DNA of 64,000 bases. It comes from Xiphydria camelus (taxonomy: Eukaryota > Arthropoda > Insecta > Hymenoptera > Xiphydriidae). Numbering within the stretch: the first letter of the stretch is position 1; every line of letters begins with the position of its first letter. The notes under the pieces are model-generated. The model ran no database searches. It was not told the DNA's origin and was given only the letters and a program-made list of their open reading frames with translations. The position numbers and the translations under genes are program-made. Positions 1 through 11,688 of this stretch are shown here, piece by piece. The stretch spans positions 22,360,278 to 22,424,277 of the forward strand of contig OY783194.1 of NCBI GenBank assembly GCA_963678675.1. The letters are read 5' to 3'.

Positions 1-628
1 GCGATGTCGGCGAGTATGATTGGAAGATTTTCTAAAAAATTAATGGTATTTCAATTTATTCAAATAACGCTGGTCTATAAAATGAGACCTTTTTCCATTA
101 TCAGGAACAAAACTAGATGGATTATATGAATCTCGGGTAACTAGTTCCAAATGTTTCTATAAGATTTATTCTAACACCTCACGTTTTTCAGAAAAATGAA
201 GTAAAAACGAGAAAAAAAAATTTAAGGAATTTCTTCATCATTTTTTTCTCAAAACCTTGATGCTTGATCCATATTCTACTTACTAACATTGATTACACAG
301 TCCTACACTGAATCTCAATCAAGAACCGGATCAACTGATTTTTATAGATTTTTTGATGCTAAAGCGATCTCATATGTAGAATTTGGGTATCACATCAGAT
401 TTTTGATAAAATTCAGATTAAATGTCGCAAAGGTTTTTTTTTGCAACATTCAGATGGAAATATTTTTAGTGCGAGAAGGTTATAGGCTAATTTCGACTAA
501 GGAATCGTATTCAACGTTAAAAAATGTATAAGAAACGCCTGAGACAATGAAAACGTTCTAATTAGGAAACACCGAGTCGTCTCCGATCTTAATGCTACTT
601 CATTAATTCGAAGTTCATCAGAAATAGT
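1..628. other. AT-rich sequence, no gene seen
   Basis: I see no coding exon, RNA gene or clear repeat boundary here. The last 45 bases (GCTACTTCATTAATT near 592) resemble sequence just outside the right arm of the neighbouring foldback (near 7015-7035), so the foldback may reach slightly further left than its well-paired part. Confidence 0.4.
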
Positions 629-1831
629 CCAGTCATATCGTACATCCAACCTTGCAATAATTAGGGTAAACCTAATTTTTTTATATGTTGTTAGGATCCA
701 CCTGAGTAGTATAAATCCAGATTTGCAACCCTGAAAAAGTTGTGCTACCTGAGATATAGCCAAAAAACCGCGATATTTTTGGACTTTTTTCAATTCCTTG
801 CCAAAAAGATACTAAAGGAAACTTCTGGCGAAAAAAATCACTCTTACCTTTTCTAAAGTAGATAAAATTTACTACAATTTAAGCTCTAGCGGAGCTCGGT
901 AGCTGTCGTAGTTGATCAGATACAGCTTTGCAAAAATGACAATTTCTTTCTAAAACGGGCAAACTTTAGCTTACGCTCTACTTTCGAGTGAAATATTTTC
1001 AAAAGTACTAATCCTACATAAAAACTTCGAAAAATAAAATTTTAGAAAATTTAATTACCTTCCATTTAAAAATGGCCAAAAACCAAAAAAGTCACAGTGA
1101 GATATCGATAGAAGCCTAAGGCGAGGAGAGCGGGATCGGGTAGGAGGGAAATAATTATTTCATTGGACAACAGTGATTTTGTTACTTGAACCAGACCAGG
1201 TGATTCTTATAGATTTATGTGCGCTAAAAACGAATCTGACTTTCAAATTTGCGACGTTGGTCAGGATTTCGAGATAGTTGAGGTTAAATATACGAAAACG
1301 GGCGATTTTGGCCATATTTACGGGTCTATTACAATGAAAATAAAAAATGTTTCTTCATTGCACTTACTTACAGCATTTGAAAGTGTCGTTTTTGAGCTTT
1401 TCAATATATTACTTGATTGTTCCTAAATGATTTTACAAAGCCAAATTTCACTACGACAAGTCGATCATGTACACTGAAAAAAATCTTTAGTTTTAACAGC
1501 AATACATTTCTGGCTGAGACTTTCTAGCCATTCCCCCCTAAAAATATTTTTATTACAGTAATTCTATTAGTTGTATTTGAGATACAGCATTGCTATGTTA
1601 GCAGTCCAAGTATTGCTAACAGATATGTTTGATGCAGCAATATGGCATCTGATTACTTAATATACTAGAAAGGTTATCCTAAGCAGATGACGTATTCTTA
1701 CCCCAACTGTATGATTATACGTAAAATATAGGTATATAGGTATAGTTAGCTGGACTATAAAACGTATGTTTACACCAACTGTAAACTTATGTGTAGTGTG
1801 ACTGAACGGTATGGCTGGGTGGACTATACTG

Positions 1832-2167
1832 GATGCCTCGCGCAGTTCCACACAGTTGCAGGGACCCCTTCGGCCGGGCTTGGTCGGTATTCGAGCAATT
1901 TTTACCGGTAGAAGTCGAGTCGGTAGTTAGAGTTGGTGTCAATTCGGGAGATCGAAGCGTCTAACTTCGAAATTGTGGATTTGTGAATTATGGTGAGTAA
2001 TTTCCATTATTCACAAATTCACGATTTCGAGATTAGACGCTTCGATCTCCCGAATTGACACCAACTCTAACTACCGACTCGACTTCTACCGGTAAAAATG
2101 GCTCGAATACCGACCAAGCCCGGCCGAAGAGGTCCCTGCAACTGTGCGATTCTGTGCCCGAGGCATA
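1832..2167. repeat. Palindromic MITE-like repeat
   Basis: Two arms of about 165 bases are near-perfect inverted copies, joined around 2000. Landmarks are CAGTTGCAGGGACC on the left and GGTCCCTGCAACTG on the right, with GATCGAAGCGTCTAAC/GTTAGACGCTTCGATC inside. The GAAGCGTCTAAC word is shared with the repeats at 2167-2690, 43093-43496 and 58540-58945. Confidence 0.75.
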
Positions 2168-2690
2168 CCGTATGTCCGTCTCTGTACTGGCCAGTTTGAA
2201 AATTACCTTCGGATAGGCTTGGTCGGTACTCGAGGCATTTAATATGGTAGAAGTCGAGTCAGCCGTTAGAGTTGATGTCAATTCAGGAGATCGAAGCGTC
2301 TAACCTCGAAATCGTGAATTTGTGAATAATGGAAATTACGAAAATAATTATAATTACGGTATACCGTATGTCCGTCTCTGTACTGACCAGTTTGAAAGTT
2401 ACCTTCGGATAGGCTTGGTCGGTACTCGAGGCATTTAATACGGTAGAAGTCGAGTCAGCCGTTAGAGTTGATGTCAATTCAGGAGATCGAAGCGTCTAAC
2501 CTCGAAATTGTGAGTTTGTGAATAATGGAAATTACGAAAATAATTATAATTACGGTATAAATGTCTCGATTACCGACCAAGCCTATCCGAAGGTAACTTT
2601 CAAACTGGCCAGTACAGAGACGGACATACGGTAAATGTCTCGATTACCGACCAAGCCTATCCGAAGGTAACTTTCAAACTGGCCAGTACC
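2167..2690. repeat. 192 bp tandem duplication plus inverted halves
   Basis: A unit starting TACCGTATGTCCGTCTCTGT occurs at about 2167 and again at 2359, 192 bases apart. It is followed at about 2556-2690 by two inverted partial units (ACCGACCAAGCCTATCCGAA). The units contain the same arm sequence as the preceding palindrome. Confidence 0.7.
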
Positions 2691-3430
2691 GTACCCCGAC
2701 AGCAAAGCGTGGATTTACACGCTAGCTGCACGCAGTGCTGCCACGTAGTGGCACCACTGTGGTCTCACCGTGGCGTGATCGCGTGGCGTACACAAACTAA
2801 AAGCACCGTGGCTACACAGTGAACACACTGAGTGGTTCACAGCGTAAAGACACAGTAGTTACACTCAGTGCAGTCAAGGTGCCTTTTCGACGTGCACACT
2901 TCGTAAATTTACCGACCATGAATGTCGGTAACTTCATTGTCTTATCACAAAATTTTTAACACGTTTGCTGCCGCCGGCTCCGATCGGAGCCAGTCGACAC
3001 TTCGCGCCTGTGCCGCCGGCTCCGATCGGAGACACATTAACGTGCACATTACATTATATTCAGTCTGTTACCGGCACTGAGCGCGATGCAATCAATCTAA
3101 AAGTGGCAGCGAATGTGTTAAATTAGAAAATAACAAAATTGATATAATAATAGGTTTGTTCCCAGAAAGCAATTTGTGACTAGTTACAAATTTTAATCTG
3201 CGGATGTGTGCGGTTGTAAATTTACAATTAATTGATTTCACACCCCGATAGAAGAATTTTTAAATTAGAAAATAACAAAATTGATATTATAATAATGTTT
3301 CAAACAGTGCAAATTGTACTGAATTATTTCATAAATAATGAATAATTAATTATCATAATCGCTACTGTTTTGAAAAAGAAAGTATCAAATTATTTTTAAA
3401 AATTTAATGAGATATATATATATATATATA
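2691..3430. other. Repeat-derived spacer, no gene seen
   Basis: The stretch holds short satellite-like repeats. Direct copies of GCCGCCGGCTCCGATCGGAG lie near 2971 and 3012, and GAAAATAACAAAATTGATAT is repeated near 3125 and 3265. A (TA) run lies at 3413-3430. No coding region is visible. Confidence 0.5.
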
Positions 3431-3545
3431 AACCGGCCTTTACACAATGCAACACTGAGATATCTTGGCAAAAATATTTAAATTAAATATTTATTTAAAT
3501 ATTTTTGCCGAGATATCTCAGTGTTGCATTGTATAAAGGCCGGTT
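3431..3545. repeat. 115 bp perfect-type hairpin
   Basis: AACCGGCCTTTACACAATGC on the left pairs with the GCATTGTATAAAGGCCGGTT end, and the AAATATTTAAAT/ATTTAAATATTT inner part makes it an almost complete palindrome. It inserted beside a (TA) run. A half copy (one arm, with its end changed to AAAAAGGCCTGTTTT) is at about 4407-4482. Confidence 0.8.
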
Positions 3546-3647
3546 TTAGTTTACGTTTGACATAGCTCGAAATCGGCTTTCGGCTTTATCTCACTAGTCA
3601 CAGTACTCTTGCTTTCAGGTATCGATATTATATGTATAACTTAGTCG

Positions 3648-3842
3648 ACTTCCACCACAAAGAGTCGATGGCGCAATTGGTAGAATGCGAGAAGCGTTCC
3701 CAGTCTTCTAAAGATCGCAGGTTCGAGTCCTGGCCGGGTCGGGTTTGAGAAAAAAAAACCGACACACTCTCTCTCTCTCTCTCTAGTAGGCGGATAAGGC
3801 AGGCGGGAAATCCTACTTTATCGCCCCCTTTTTGCAAAATTC
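3648..3842 (+). repeat. tRNA-derived SINE, copy 1
   Basis: The head has an A box (TGGCGCAATTGG at 3669-3680) and a perfect B box (GGTTCGAGTCC at 3720-3730), spaced as in a tRNA-type RNA polymerase III promoter. The tail includes AAAAAAAACCGACAC, a (CT) run and GGCGGGAAATCC...CCCCCTTTTTGC. There is no cloverleaf with a proper acceptor stem, so it is a tRNA-derived SINE and not a tRNA gene. Copies 2 and 3 share head and tail. Confidence 0.75.
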
Positions 3843-3981
3843 TACTTTTACCATCGTACTTACACTGCGTGACTGCAGTGTGGCTTCACGGTGCACAGAC
3901 AGATGGACACCCCAGTGCATGCACTCGAATGCACCGCGTGAAAGCAGGGTGCAGTCACTGTGGTGCCACTTTGCTATCGGG

Positions 3982-4350
3982 GTATGTATCATGCCAAATT
4001 AAACAAGCAGAATTACCGACATTGCCGAAACGTTACCGACGGTCAAGAATTTTATAGTTAGAGTTGGCTTGAGAAGAGTGCGCTGTGTGTGCTGCGTGAG
4101 AGCGAAAAGTGTCAAACGTCTGATTTCCCGATAGCTGTCAATTCGGAAAATCGAAGTATTGAATAATAGACGAAACACTTCGATCTCTTGAATTAACAGC
4201 TATCGGGAAATCAGACGTTTGACACTTTTCGTTCTCACGCAGCACACACAGCGCACTCTTCTCAAGCCAACTAACTATAAAATTCTTGACCGTCGGTAAA
4301 GTTTCGGCAATGTCGGTATATCTGCTTGTTTAATTTGGCATGATACATAC
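3982..4350. repeat. Palindromic MITE-like repeat with GTATGTATC ends
   Basis: Two arms of about 175 bases, from GTATGTATCATGCCAAATT on the left to AATTTGGCATGATACATAC on the right, pair along nearly their whole length around a centre near 4165. The arms contain GAGAGCGAAAAGTGTCAAAC. The right half alone recurs at about 24090-24300. Confidence 0.8.
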
Positions 4351-4489
4351 GGTACAGAGACGGACATACGGTACGAAATACCGGTAGAAGTCGAGTCGGT
4401 ACCCCGATAGCAAATTAAATATTTATTTAAATATTTTTGCCGAGATATCTCAGTGTTGCATTATATAAAAAGGCCTGTTTTAGCTAAGA

Positions 4490-4806
4490 CCACTTGAAGA
4501 GTCGGTGGCGCAATTGGTAGAATGCGAGCATTCCCAGTCTCGAAGCATCTCATCTAAGGAACGCAGGTTCGAATCCCGGTGTGGGCCCCGCGACATTACA
4601 CTTCCTCGTCGCGGGATCACCCGAGCTCCACACACCTCCGGATTTCTAGCCAAACCTGGGGATGGTGCGTAAATGCATTTCCCCTTCTATAAAAAAAAAA
4701 AAAAATATTCGAATCCCGGTAGGGTTGGAAAAAAAAACCGACACCAGTAGGCGTTGGCAGGCGGCAGCATAGGCGTGCGCGCCCCCTTTTTGCAAAATCC
4801 TACTTG
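4490..4806 (+). repeat. tRNA-derived SINE, copy 2 (interrupted)
   Basis: A box TGGCGCAATTGG at 4506-4517 and B box GGTTCGAATCC at 4566-4576. The element is split just after the B box by a 127 bp A-tailed insertion. The SINE resumes at 4721 with AGGGTTGG, the AAAAAAACCGACACCAGTAGG tail segment and CCCCCTTTTTGC. Confidence 0.75.
4581..4707 (+). mobile_element. A-tailed retroposed fragment inside SINE copy 2
   Basis: The insert begins GTGGGCCCCGCGACATTACA and ends with a run of about 15 A. It is flanked by an exact 13 bp direct repeat, TTCGAATCCCGGT, at 4568-4580 and 4708-4720. A poly(A) end plus a long target duplication is the signature of LINE-mediated insertion. The insert could be a 5'-truncated LINE tail or another short retroposon; I do not recognise its source. 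Confidence 0.85.
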
Positions 4807-5040
4807 CAATTTAGCAATACGGTATAGCGCTGACACAGCTATACTGCTTGTCTAAATGAACCAAAATTCCCGCGCAATTTAGCAATACGGTATAGCTGAC
4901 ACAGCTATACTGCTTGTCTAGATGAACCAGAATTTCCGTGCAATTTAGCGATACGGTACAGCTTACGTAGGCATACTGCACGTCTAAATCAATCAGAATA
5001 AATAACTGGCTCAACAGTACAGCGCAGCTTGACACAAACA
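4806..5040. repeat. Three tandem units of about 67 bp
   Basis: The phrase CAATTTAGCAATACGGTATAG recurs at about 4807, 4875 and (with changes) 4940. Each is followed by CACAGCTATACTGC-like sequence and CTAAATGAACCA. No function is apparent. Confidence 0.7.
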
Positions 5041-5186
5041 TCACGATATTGTTACTTTAAACATATTAGCTTAGCCATACTCGTCTGGCTGTCTTAAGAA
5101 AACTTCTGGCTGTGGCCACGGTGGCTAGAAATTCTGGTTGGTTCAGCCAGAATTATTGCTCAATTCCCTGAAAATTTTTTTCAGTA

Positions 5187-6130
5187 TAGGTCCACCGCAC
5201 CACGCGTCTGATATATTTAGGCCATATTCACGGCTCTATTACAATGAAACTAAAAAATTTTCCTTAATTGCACTTACAGCATTTGAAAGTGTAATTTTTA
5301 AACTTTTCAATACATTACTTGATTGTTCCTAAACGATTTTATAAAGCCAAATTTCAGTACGACAAGTTTATTGTTCAGATTCATTTAGGCGTGTAGCGCG
5401 GTGAACCTACACGATCGACTTGTACTGAAACTTAGCTTTATACAATCGTTTAGAAACCATCAAGTAATGGACTGGAAAATTAAGAAACGAGACTTTCAAA
5501 TGCCCTAAGTGCAATTAAGAAACATTTTTTAGTTTCATTGTAGTAGAGCCGTGAATATGGCCTAAATGTATCAAACGCGTGGTGCGGTGGACCTACATGA
5601 TCGACATTTCGTACTGAAATTCGGTTTTGTAAAATCGTTTAGGAACAATCAAGAAATGTATTGAAAATTTGAAAAATGACACTTTCAAATGCTGTGAGTG
5701 CAGTTAAGACAAATTTTTTAGTTTCATTTTAATAGAGCAGTGAATATGGCCTAAATGTATCAGACCCGTGGTGCGGTGGACCTACATGATCGACATTTCG
5801 TACTGAAATTCGGTTTTGTAAAATCGTTTAGGAACAATCAAGAAATGTATTGAAAATTTGAAAAATGACACTTTCAAATGCTTTGAGTGCAATTAAGACA
5901 AATTTTTTAGTTTCATTTTAATAGAGCAGTGAATATGGCCTAAATGTATCAGACGCATGGTGCGGTGGACCTACATGATCGACTTGTAGTGAAATTTGGT
6001 TTTGTAAAATCGTTTAGAAACAATGAAATAATGTATTGAAAAGTTTAAAATGACACTTTCAAATGCTGTAAGTGCAATTAAGAAAATTTTTTTTGTTTCA
6101 TTGTAATAGACCCGTGAATATGGCCAAAAT
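5187..6130. repeat. 189 bp repeat array (one inverted, four direct units)
   Basis: Units contain CGTGGTGCGGTGGACCTACA and GACACTTTCAAATGCTG. Direct units begin at about 5395, 5581, 5770 and 5959, spaced about 186-189 bases; the last is the inner part of the foldback's right arm. One unit at 5187-5365 lies in the opposite orientation, so the array itself folds back. The left arm contributes a matching unit at about 1300-1471. Confidence 0.8.
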
Positions 6131-6816
6131 CGTCCGTTTTCATATATTTAACCTCAAGTATCTCGAAATCCTGACCAACGTCGCAAATTTGAGAGTCAGA
6201 TTCGTTTTTAGCGTACATAAATCTATAAGAATCACCTGGTCTGGTTAGAGTAATAAAATCACTGTTGTCCAATGTAATAATTATTTCCCTCCTACCCGAC
6301 CCCGCTCTCCTCGCCTTAGGCCTCTATCGATATCTCACTGTGACTTTTTTGGTTTTTGGCCATTTTTAAATGGAAGGTAATTAAATTTTCTAAAATTTTA
6401 TTCTTCAAAGTTTTTATGTAGGATTAGTACTTTTGAAAATATTTCACTCGAAAGTAGAGCGTAAGCTAAAGTTTGCCCGTTTTAGAAAAAAATTGTCATC
6501 CTTGCAAAGCTGTATCTGATCAACTACGACAGCTACCGAGCTCCGCTAGAGCTTAAATTGTAGTAAATTTTATCTACTTTAGAAAAGGTAAGAGTGATTT
6601 TTTTCGCACGAAGTTCCGTTTAGTGTCTTTTTGGTAAGGAATTGAAAAAAGTCCAAAAATATCGCGGTTTTTTGGCTATATCTCAGGTGGCACAACTTTT
6701 TCAGGGTTGCAAATCTGGATTTATACTACCCAGGTGGATCCTAACAACATATAAAGAAATTAGGTTTACCCTAATTATTGCAAGGTTGGGCTCTTTTTTA
6801 TGTACGATATGACTGG

Positions 6817-7141
6817 CCTAAAAAGATGAACCCTTCTTTCTTTTTATAGATGTAAAATTTTAATTTAAGGGTCTGCACTCACTTTTCCAAAATTTTACAT
6901 TCTAAAAACTATTTCGAAAATGCAACTAGATATGAAGATACTAGATACACCTTCATTACGAAAATTTTTAGTTTTTAAAATAATTTAAAGGAGAAGTTCA
7001 TCTTTTTTTCTAATAAATTCCAAATTAATGAAGTAGCACGGCTAAGTTTAAAAAAAAAAGAGGCACAAACGAAATAAAGAGTGGTACCAACATCTACATA
7101 TTAAACATAAACCAATAAACCTATTTATTTCGTTTGTGCCT
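6817..7141. repeat. Small inverted repeats beside foldback 1
   Basis: From about 6815 to 7012 a loose inverted repeat (AAAAAGATGAAC at the left, GTTCATCTTTTT at the right) separates two pieces that are contiguous on the left side of the foldback, so it looks like an insertion of about 200 bp. At 7061-7141 an 81 bp element has exact 18 bp inverted ends, AGGCACAAACGAAATAAA. Confidence 0.6.
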
Positions 7142-8181
7142 AAAATTGAATTCTAACTTTATATAACTGCGTCGTGTAGGCCTCGATGAAATGTAGCCCA
7201 TAATTGTTTCAGCTATATTGCGTCATCAACGATAATCAATGCTTTTTATAGACTTTTTGACATTTCTTCTAAATCCGTAAAAGCAGCGTATGATGGCATG
7301 TTAGTTTTGAGAAAAATGAAATAGAAAACGACTTAAAATGCGATTTTTATGGTTTTCACCTCAATTTTTCATAAAAATGCGACGTATTAGAGCGAAATGA
7401 AAGGAAGATTTGAAATCAATGATTCAAGATCTACGTAATCCATTTTGTTTTAACCCTTTCACCCACGACTTTTTTTAATTCTCGATAAAATTCTGAAATT
7501 AAATTCTGTGGCTAGATAATACTTTTTTTATAATTTTTGAACAAGAGGAAATTTGTTAGTTTGTTTTTGAGTTTTCTGATGCATTCAATAAATTGAAAAC
7601 ACTGATTTTTATGGCAAATTTCCCAAAAACCTAGAAATTTTATTGTTCAATCACTAAATTTAATCAAATTTATTATGCTTTCTAAACGAAATATGTATAC
7701 TAATCACCACTCAAAAATATTACAGTATTTTAGAATGATGTGGTAATCGCACGACACATGTCTGACCTCAAACGGTAATAAAATAAACTACAATTTTTAA
7801 TTCACAGTTATGCTTCCAAGCCGACAACATAAATGGCGACATGGAGTTTCACTTGATAGCAAAGAAGTGAAATAACGATGAGAAAGTTGTTAATTAAGCA
7901 AATAGTTTTCCAGGTGGCGGTAAAAAAAGGTTTAAAACTGGTGTATTCATTTGAATACCTCATGAGCGAAAGGGTTAATTATAATAATTTTTGTGTCAAT
8001 TAGGGTAGGTACCTAAACAACCGCTCCCTAATCGTGTTAAACGCAAAGTTGACAAACCACTTCAAAGCTTCGAAAGTACTTACTTCGTTTGGCTATTTAT
8101 AATTTCATATTTAAATTATAGCTTCGAAGGACAACATTCGACTATTGAAGATAAATTAGTTTTAAATTACAGAGTGGTGAT
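7142..8181. other. AT-rich intronic-type sequence, nothing recognised
   Basis: About 1 kb with no coding exon, tandem array or long inverted repeat that I can see. It probably belongs to the large intron of the SCCPDH-like gene. Confidence 0.4.
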
Positions 8182-9789
8182 AAAAATTTGCCCTTAAGAT
8201 TTTCTAATATTAAGATAAAATATTTGTGAATTTCAGAGTTGCAATCATCGAAATGAGTAAAAAGCACTTATTGGCTGAGCACAAAATAGAATTCACTTCT
8301 AAAAGAGTCAAAATAATAATAAACGTTACTACTCGCTATTACTACTCCGTTAGTAGTGAGTGTTACTCGCTACTCATCATCAGACAGCTCATGGATCAAT
8401 GTCAGTATTACGAAGTCAGTATGCTTATTAATTTCAGCACATTTCTCGAAGATTTTTTTTAGTTCGTGGATTTTCCTGAGATTTCCAGATTCTTAAAAAT
8501 CCTTAAAATTTCCTTGACTTCCGATTCTCTCGCTACTCTGTATTAGAACCCTTGTATCGTACCGTTCAGCGCGTTCAAACGGCCTTTCGAAATATGGTAA
8601 ACCGATTTAAGGCCGCCTTCGTAGACCAATTTTAAGGTTTTTCGAGCGTTATACTAAAAAAAGTGAGAAATGCTTAAAAATGATTGCATTCGGTAGATTG
8701 AAGTACCTAAAAAAAATTCAGTTAAATTTTCAAGTCTTTTAGGAAGCTCGTTGCAAAGATATTTGAATAATAAAATAACATGTGTTCTTATGGGTTATAG
8801 CTAACAAACCGCGATATTTCTGAGAAAAATAGTGAAAAGATTCTGAAATTTTTTGAACAGCAAGTTTAATGAACTAAAATCATCTATACCAATTTTCACG
8901 TTCATTAGGAAGCCCGTTATTTCTTTATTAATTGTTCTTTATAAATTTAACCTTTGATAAGTCAATGTGGCTACATAGTCCAGGGAAATAAGACTTCCTC
9001 TGCGGAATGAGAGAAAGCAAGCTGGATTTTTGCAGAGATCTTCGTTTTGATGCTCTAATGAAGCACCAAAAAGTCTCATATGCTCACCCGTGTGCGTCTC
9101 GAGATATCAAAGGTCAAAGGTCATGAAAATCAGTTTTTTGCGAAAATCTCGCTTCCGGTTAGTCTGATGTCTTAAGAAGTTTTAACAAAATTTACGTAAA
9201 ACAGCATTCTCTACAAGTTTGATTCTATACATTTTTTTGTAATATCAACCGTTTTCGAGATATAGCGTGAAGGAGCGGGAGCGCGCATTTTTGAATAGGT
9301 CATAGTGTATATACTACCCAATTATGGAGAAAGGCAGTAATTAGCAAAACAAATCGAAGTGCGTTTCTTGTGGTACCATTGAATATCTTCAATTATTTTG
9401 TAACCAAATTTTGTACCCTTTCGTAGTGTTAAAGGTAGGTTTTATTAGTAATCTGTCTTGGAAACCCTTCGGCAAAAGGCATCGAAGTTAAAGTTGATTT
9501 TCCACAAATTTGTTGGTTAGCAATTACTGCCTTTCTCCATAGTTGGGCAGTATACTGCTTAGCTATAACTATAAATGCACTTTTCTTAGTAGTTATACTA
9601 AAAAATTGAATTCCTATTATTATTTCAGTTAAAAGTTTGTTCATTTATAAAAAAGAATATAATAAATAATTAATAACAAAAAATGCATCCTTTTCCGCAC
9701 CACTTTTGAAGTAGAATGCAAGGCGCGTTTTTTTAGACATGGCTTCTGAACAGTAACCGATTCACGTCTTTCGCAATTGACAGCGTGCT

Positions 9790-9930
9790 TTATGTTTCCT
9801 CTTCTTCGTCCTCGTCGTCTTCAGGTTCCTCAAGTAGTTCTACCACAATATTGTTTTCATCATCACACGCTTCCGCTGTATCTAATTGCAAAATCTCTTC
9901 AGGCTCATGGCCACTGAAGTCTTCAATCTA
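9790..9930 (-). pseudogene. Second copy of the gene's C terminus, in the left arm
   Basis: Read on the minus strand, the left arm gives an open frame IEDFSGHEPEEILQLDTAEA, then an acidic end LLEEPEDDEDEEEET and TAA at 9792-9790. The matching place in the right arm (about 10592-10720, plus strand) has a deletion and is out of frame. The arm thus preserves an intact version of the 3' coding end while the main gene's own 3' end is broken. Confidence 0.65.
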
Positions 9931-9990
9931 AGTTCTAACATATTTGTTATATTTGACGGTTAGTCAGACAATTTTAAAAATATAAAAGCA

Positions 9991-10720
9991 ATGGAGCAAT
10001 TAAGACGAACTACTGCACTGTCTACATCTTATGAAGTTCGCTTTGATGCAACAATGAATGTGCCAATCAGCCAAGAAAAGTTCTTATCAAACCGATGCAA
10101 CAAAAACATTTTTATTGAAATGCTTATTGAACAACTACAAGCTGCGAACATCGCTACAATATAAGCCAAGGATGATGCGGATGTCCTAATCATCGAAACA
10201 GCCATCGAAGTATCGGAAAGAGAAAGAACCGCCGTCATCATTAGAGAAGACATTGATTTGCTTGTTCTTTTAGGGAGGGGGGGGGGGGGTATAAAAATCA
10301 ATTTTTTAAATTGCCTTTTCTTATAGTAAAACATTTAAAGAATGTTGCTTCCAAATTTCAAGTCAATCGGAGCAAAACTCTCAGTCATAGATCTTTAAAA
10401 AACGAGATGCTAGAGCCGAAAACAACACTATTGCCACCTGCCCCAGACGAACTATTAAACACAATCTTCTGCAATTGTAAAAAAGGACGTGGTGCGCAGT
10501 GTGGACGTAGAAAAGTAGGACTACCATGCTCTACAGTTTGTGGTTAGTGTCACGGACAGGCATGCCTGAATCCTTCCTCAGAATTGCAAGACATTGAAAA
10601 CTTCAGTGGCCATGAGCCTGAAGAGATTTTGCAATTAGATACAGCGGAACCGTATGATGATGAAGACAAAACTACTTGAGGAACCTGAAGAAGACGAGGA
10701 CGAAGAAGAGGAAACATAAA
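9991..10720 (+). pseudogene. Decayed transposon-associated gene with Cys-rich end
   Basis: Plus-strand pieces read MEQLRRTTALSTSYEVRFDA and SQEKFLSNRCNKNIF, then after an in-frame stop DADVLIIETAIEVSERERTA and VIIREDIDLLVLL, a G-run and frameshift near 10276-10289, and finally IFCNCKKGRGAQCGRRKVGL-PCSTVCG with a stop and CHGQACLNPS. The acidic DADVLI and EDIDLLVLL motifs followed by a Cys-rich CxC...C.C cluster recur in uncharacterised, transposon-like proteins of invertebrates and fish. The acidic motifs recall PIN/FEN-type nucleases, but that is inference. Several stops and shifts make this copy dead. Confidence 0.6.
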
Positions 10721-11570
10721 GCACGCCGGCAACTGCGGAAGACGTGAATCGGTTACTGTTCAGAAACTTTGGTTAATATCGAAAACATGGATTAGGCCAG
10801 TAGGGTAAACATGGATTAGGGTAGTAGGTACATGTGGTTGTAGTAACATATCTTAAAAAACGCGCCTTCCATTCTACTTCAAAAGTAGTGCGGAAAAGGA
10901 TGCATTATTTGCTATGAATTATTTATTATATTTTTTTATAAATGAACAAACTTTTAATTGAAACAATAATAGGAATTCAATTTTTTAGTAACTACTAAGA
11001 AAAGTGCATTTATAGTTATAGCTAAGCAGTATATACAGTATTACCTATTCAAAAATGCGCGCTCCCGCTTCTTCACGGTATATCTCGAAGACGGTTGATC
11101 GTACAAAAAAATATATATATAATCAAACTTGTAGAGAATACTGTTTTACGTAAATTTTATTAAAACTTCTTAAGATATCAGACTAGCCGGAAGCGAGATT
11201 TTCGCAAAAAACTGATTTTCATGACCTTTGACCTTCGATATCTCGAGACGCACAAGGGTGAGCACATGAGACTTTTTGATGCTTCATTAGAACATCAAAA
11301 CGAAGATCTCTGCAAAAATCTAGCTTGCTTTCTCTCATTCCGCAGATGGGGTTTTTATATGCCTTAATTCCCTGGACTAACATTGCATGACGTACAGATG
11401 CATGACCAGATGTTTTGGGCTCCATTTTTTAACTCACAGATACACACATACCACTGTACGTCAAACGTTGTCGCCACATCGCACGAAGAACATACTTTAG
11501 AGTGTTACTGTACTTCAGTGGACTAACTTTTAGCAGGGAAAAAGCCCCTGTACCGCTCGAGAAACCTTAA

Positions 11571-11688
11571 GGCTCGAGATGTTCTCGGCGCGACGTATTA
11601 TGATTAAATCCTGCATCCCATTTCAAGGAAATAAGATAATCTTAAGGATTTTTAATCATAAAATGCCGCGTCGAGAACGTCTCGAGCC
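11571..11688. mobile_element. 118 bp MITE with TTAA target duplication
   Basis: Inverted ends GGCTCGAGA...TCTCGAGCC continue inward as TTCTCG.CGCG/CGCG.CGAGAA and are flanked by TTAA at 11567-11570 and 11689-11692. The corresponding point of the left foldback arm (TTAA at 8632-8635) has no insert. TTAA and precise ends suggest piggyBac-type mobilisation. Its middle contains about 26 bases (ATCCCATTTCAAGGAAATA) that also occur inverted at about 12177-12203. Confidence 0.85.

Larger units (their letters stand above)
629..6816. mobile_element. Foldback element 1 with 0.84 kb inverted arms
   Basis: Sequence 629-1471 is repeated in inverted orientation at 5972-6816 with only scattered differences. 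The outer boundary is CCAGTCATATCGTACAT and the inner boundary TACATGATCGACTTGTAG. The 4.5 kb between the arms is a patchwork of SINEs, palindromes and tandem repeats. There is no open reading frame that I recognise. Long arms with internal subrepeats resemble Foldback-type elements, though a palindromic duplication is also possible. Paired reading frames at 1217-1426 (+) and 6078-6272 (-) are simply the two arms. Confidence 0.75.

Noticed and set aside
3661..3735. Possible tRNA gene
   Set aside because: A and B boxes are present, but no cloverleaf forms and two relatives share the same non-tRNA tail, so it is a SINE.
5395..6130. CRISPR-like regular repeats
   Set aside because: Units are 189 bp and contiguous without spacers, and the genome is eukaryotic; they are foldback subrepeats.
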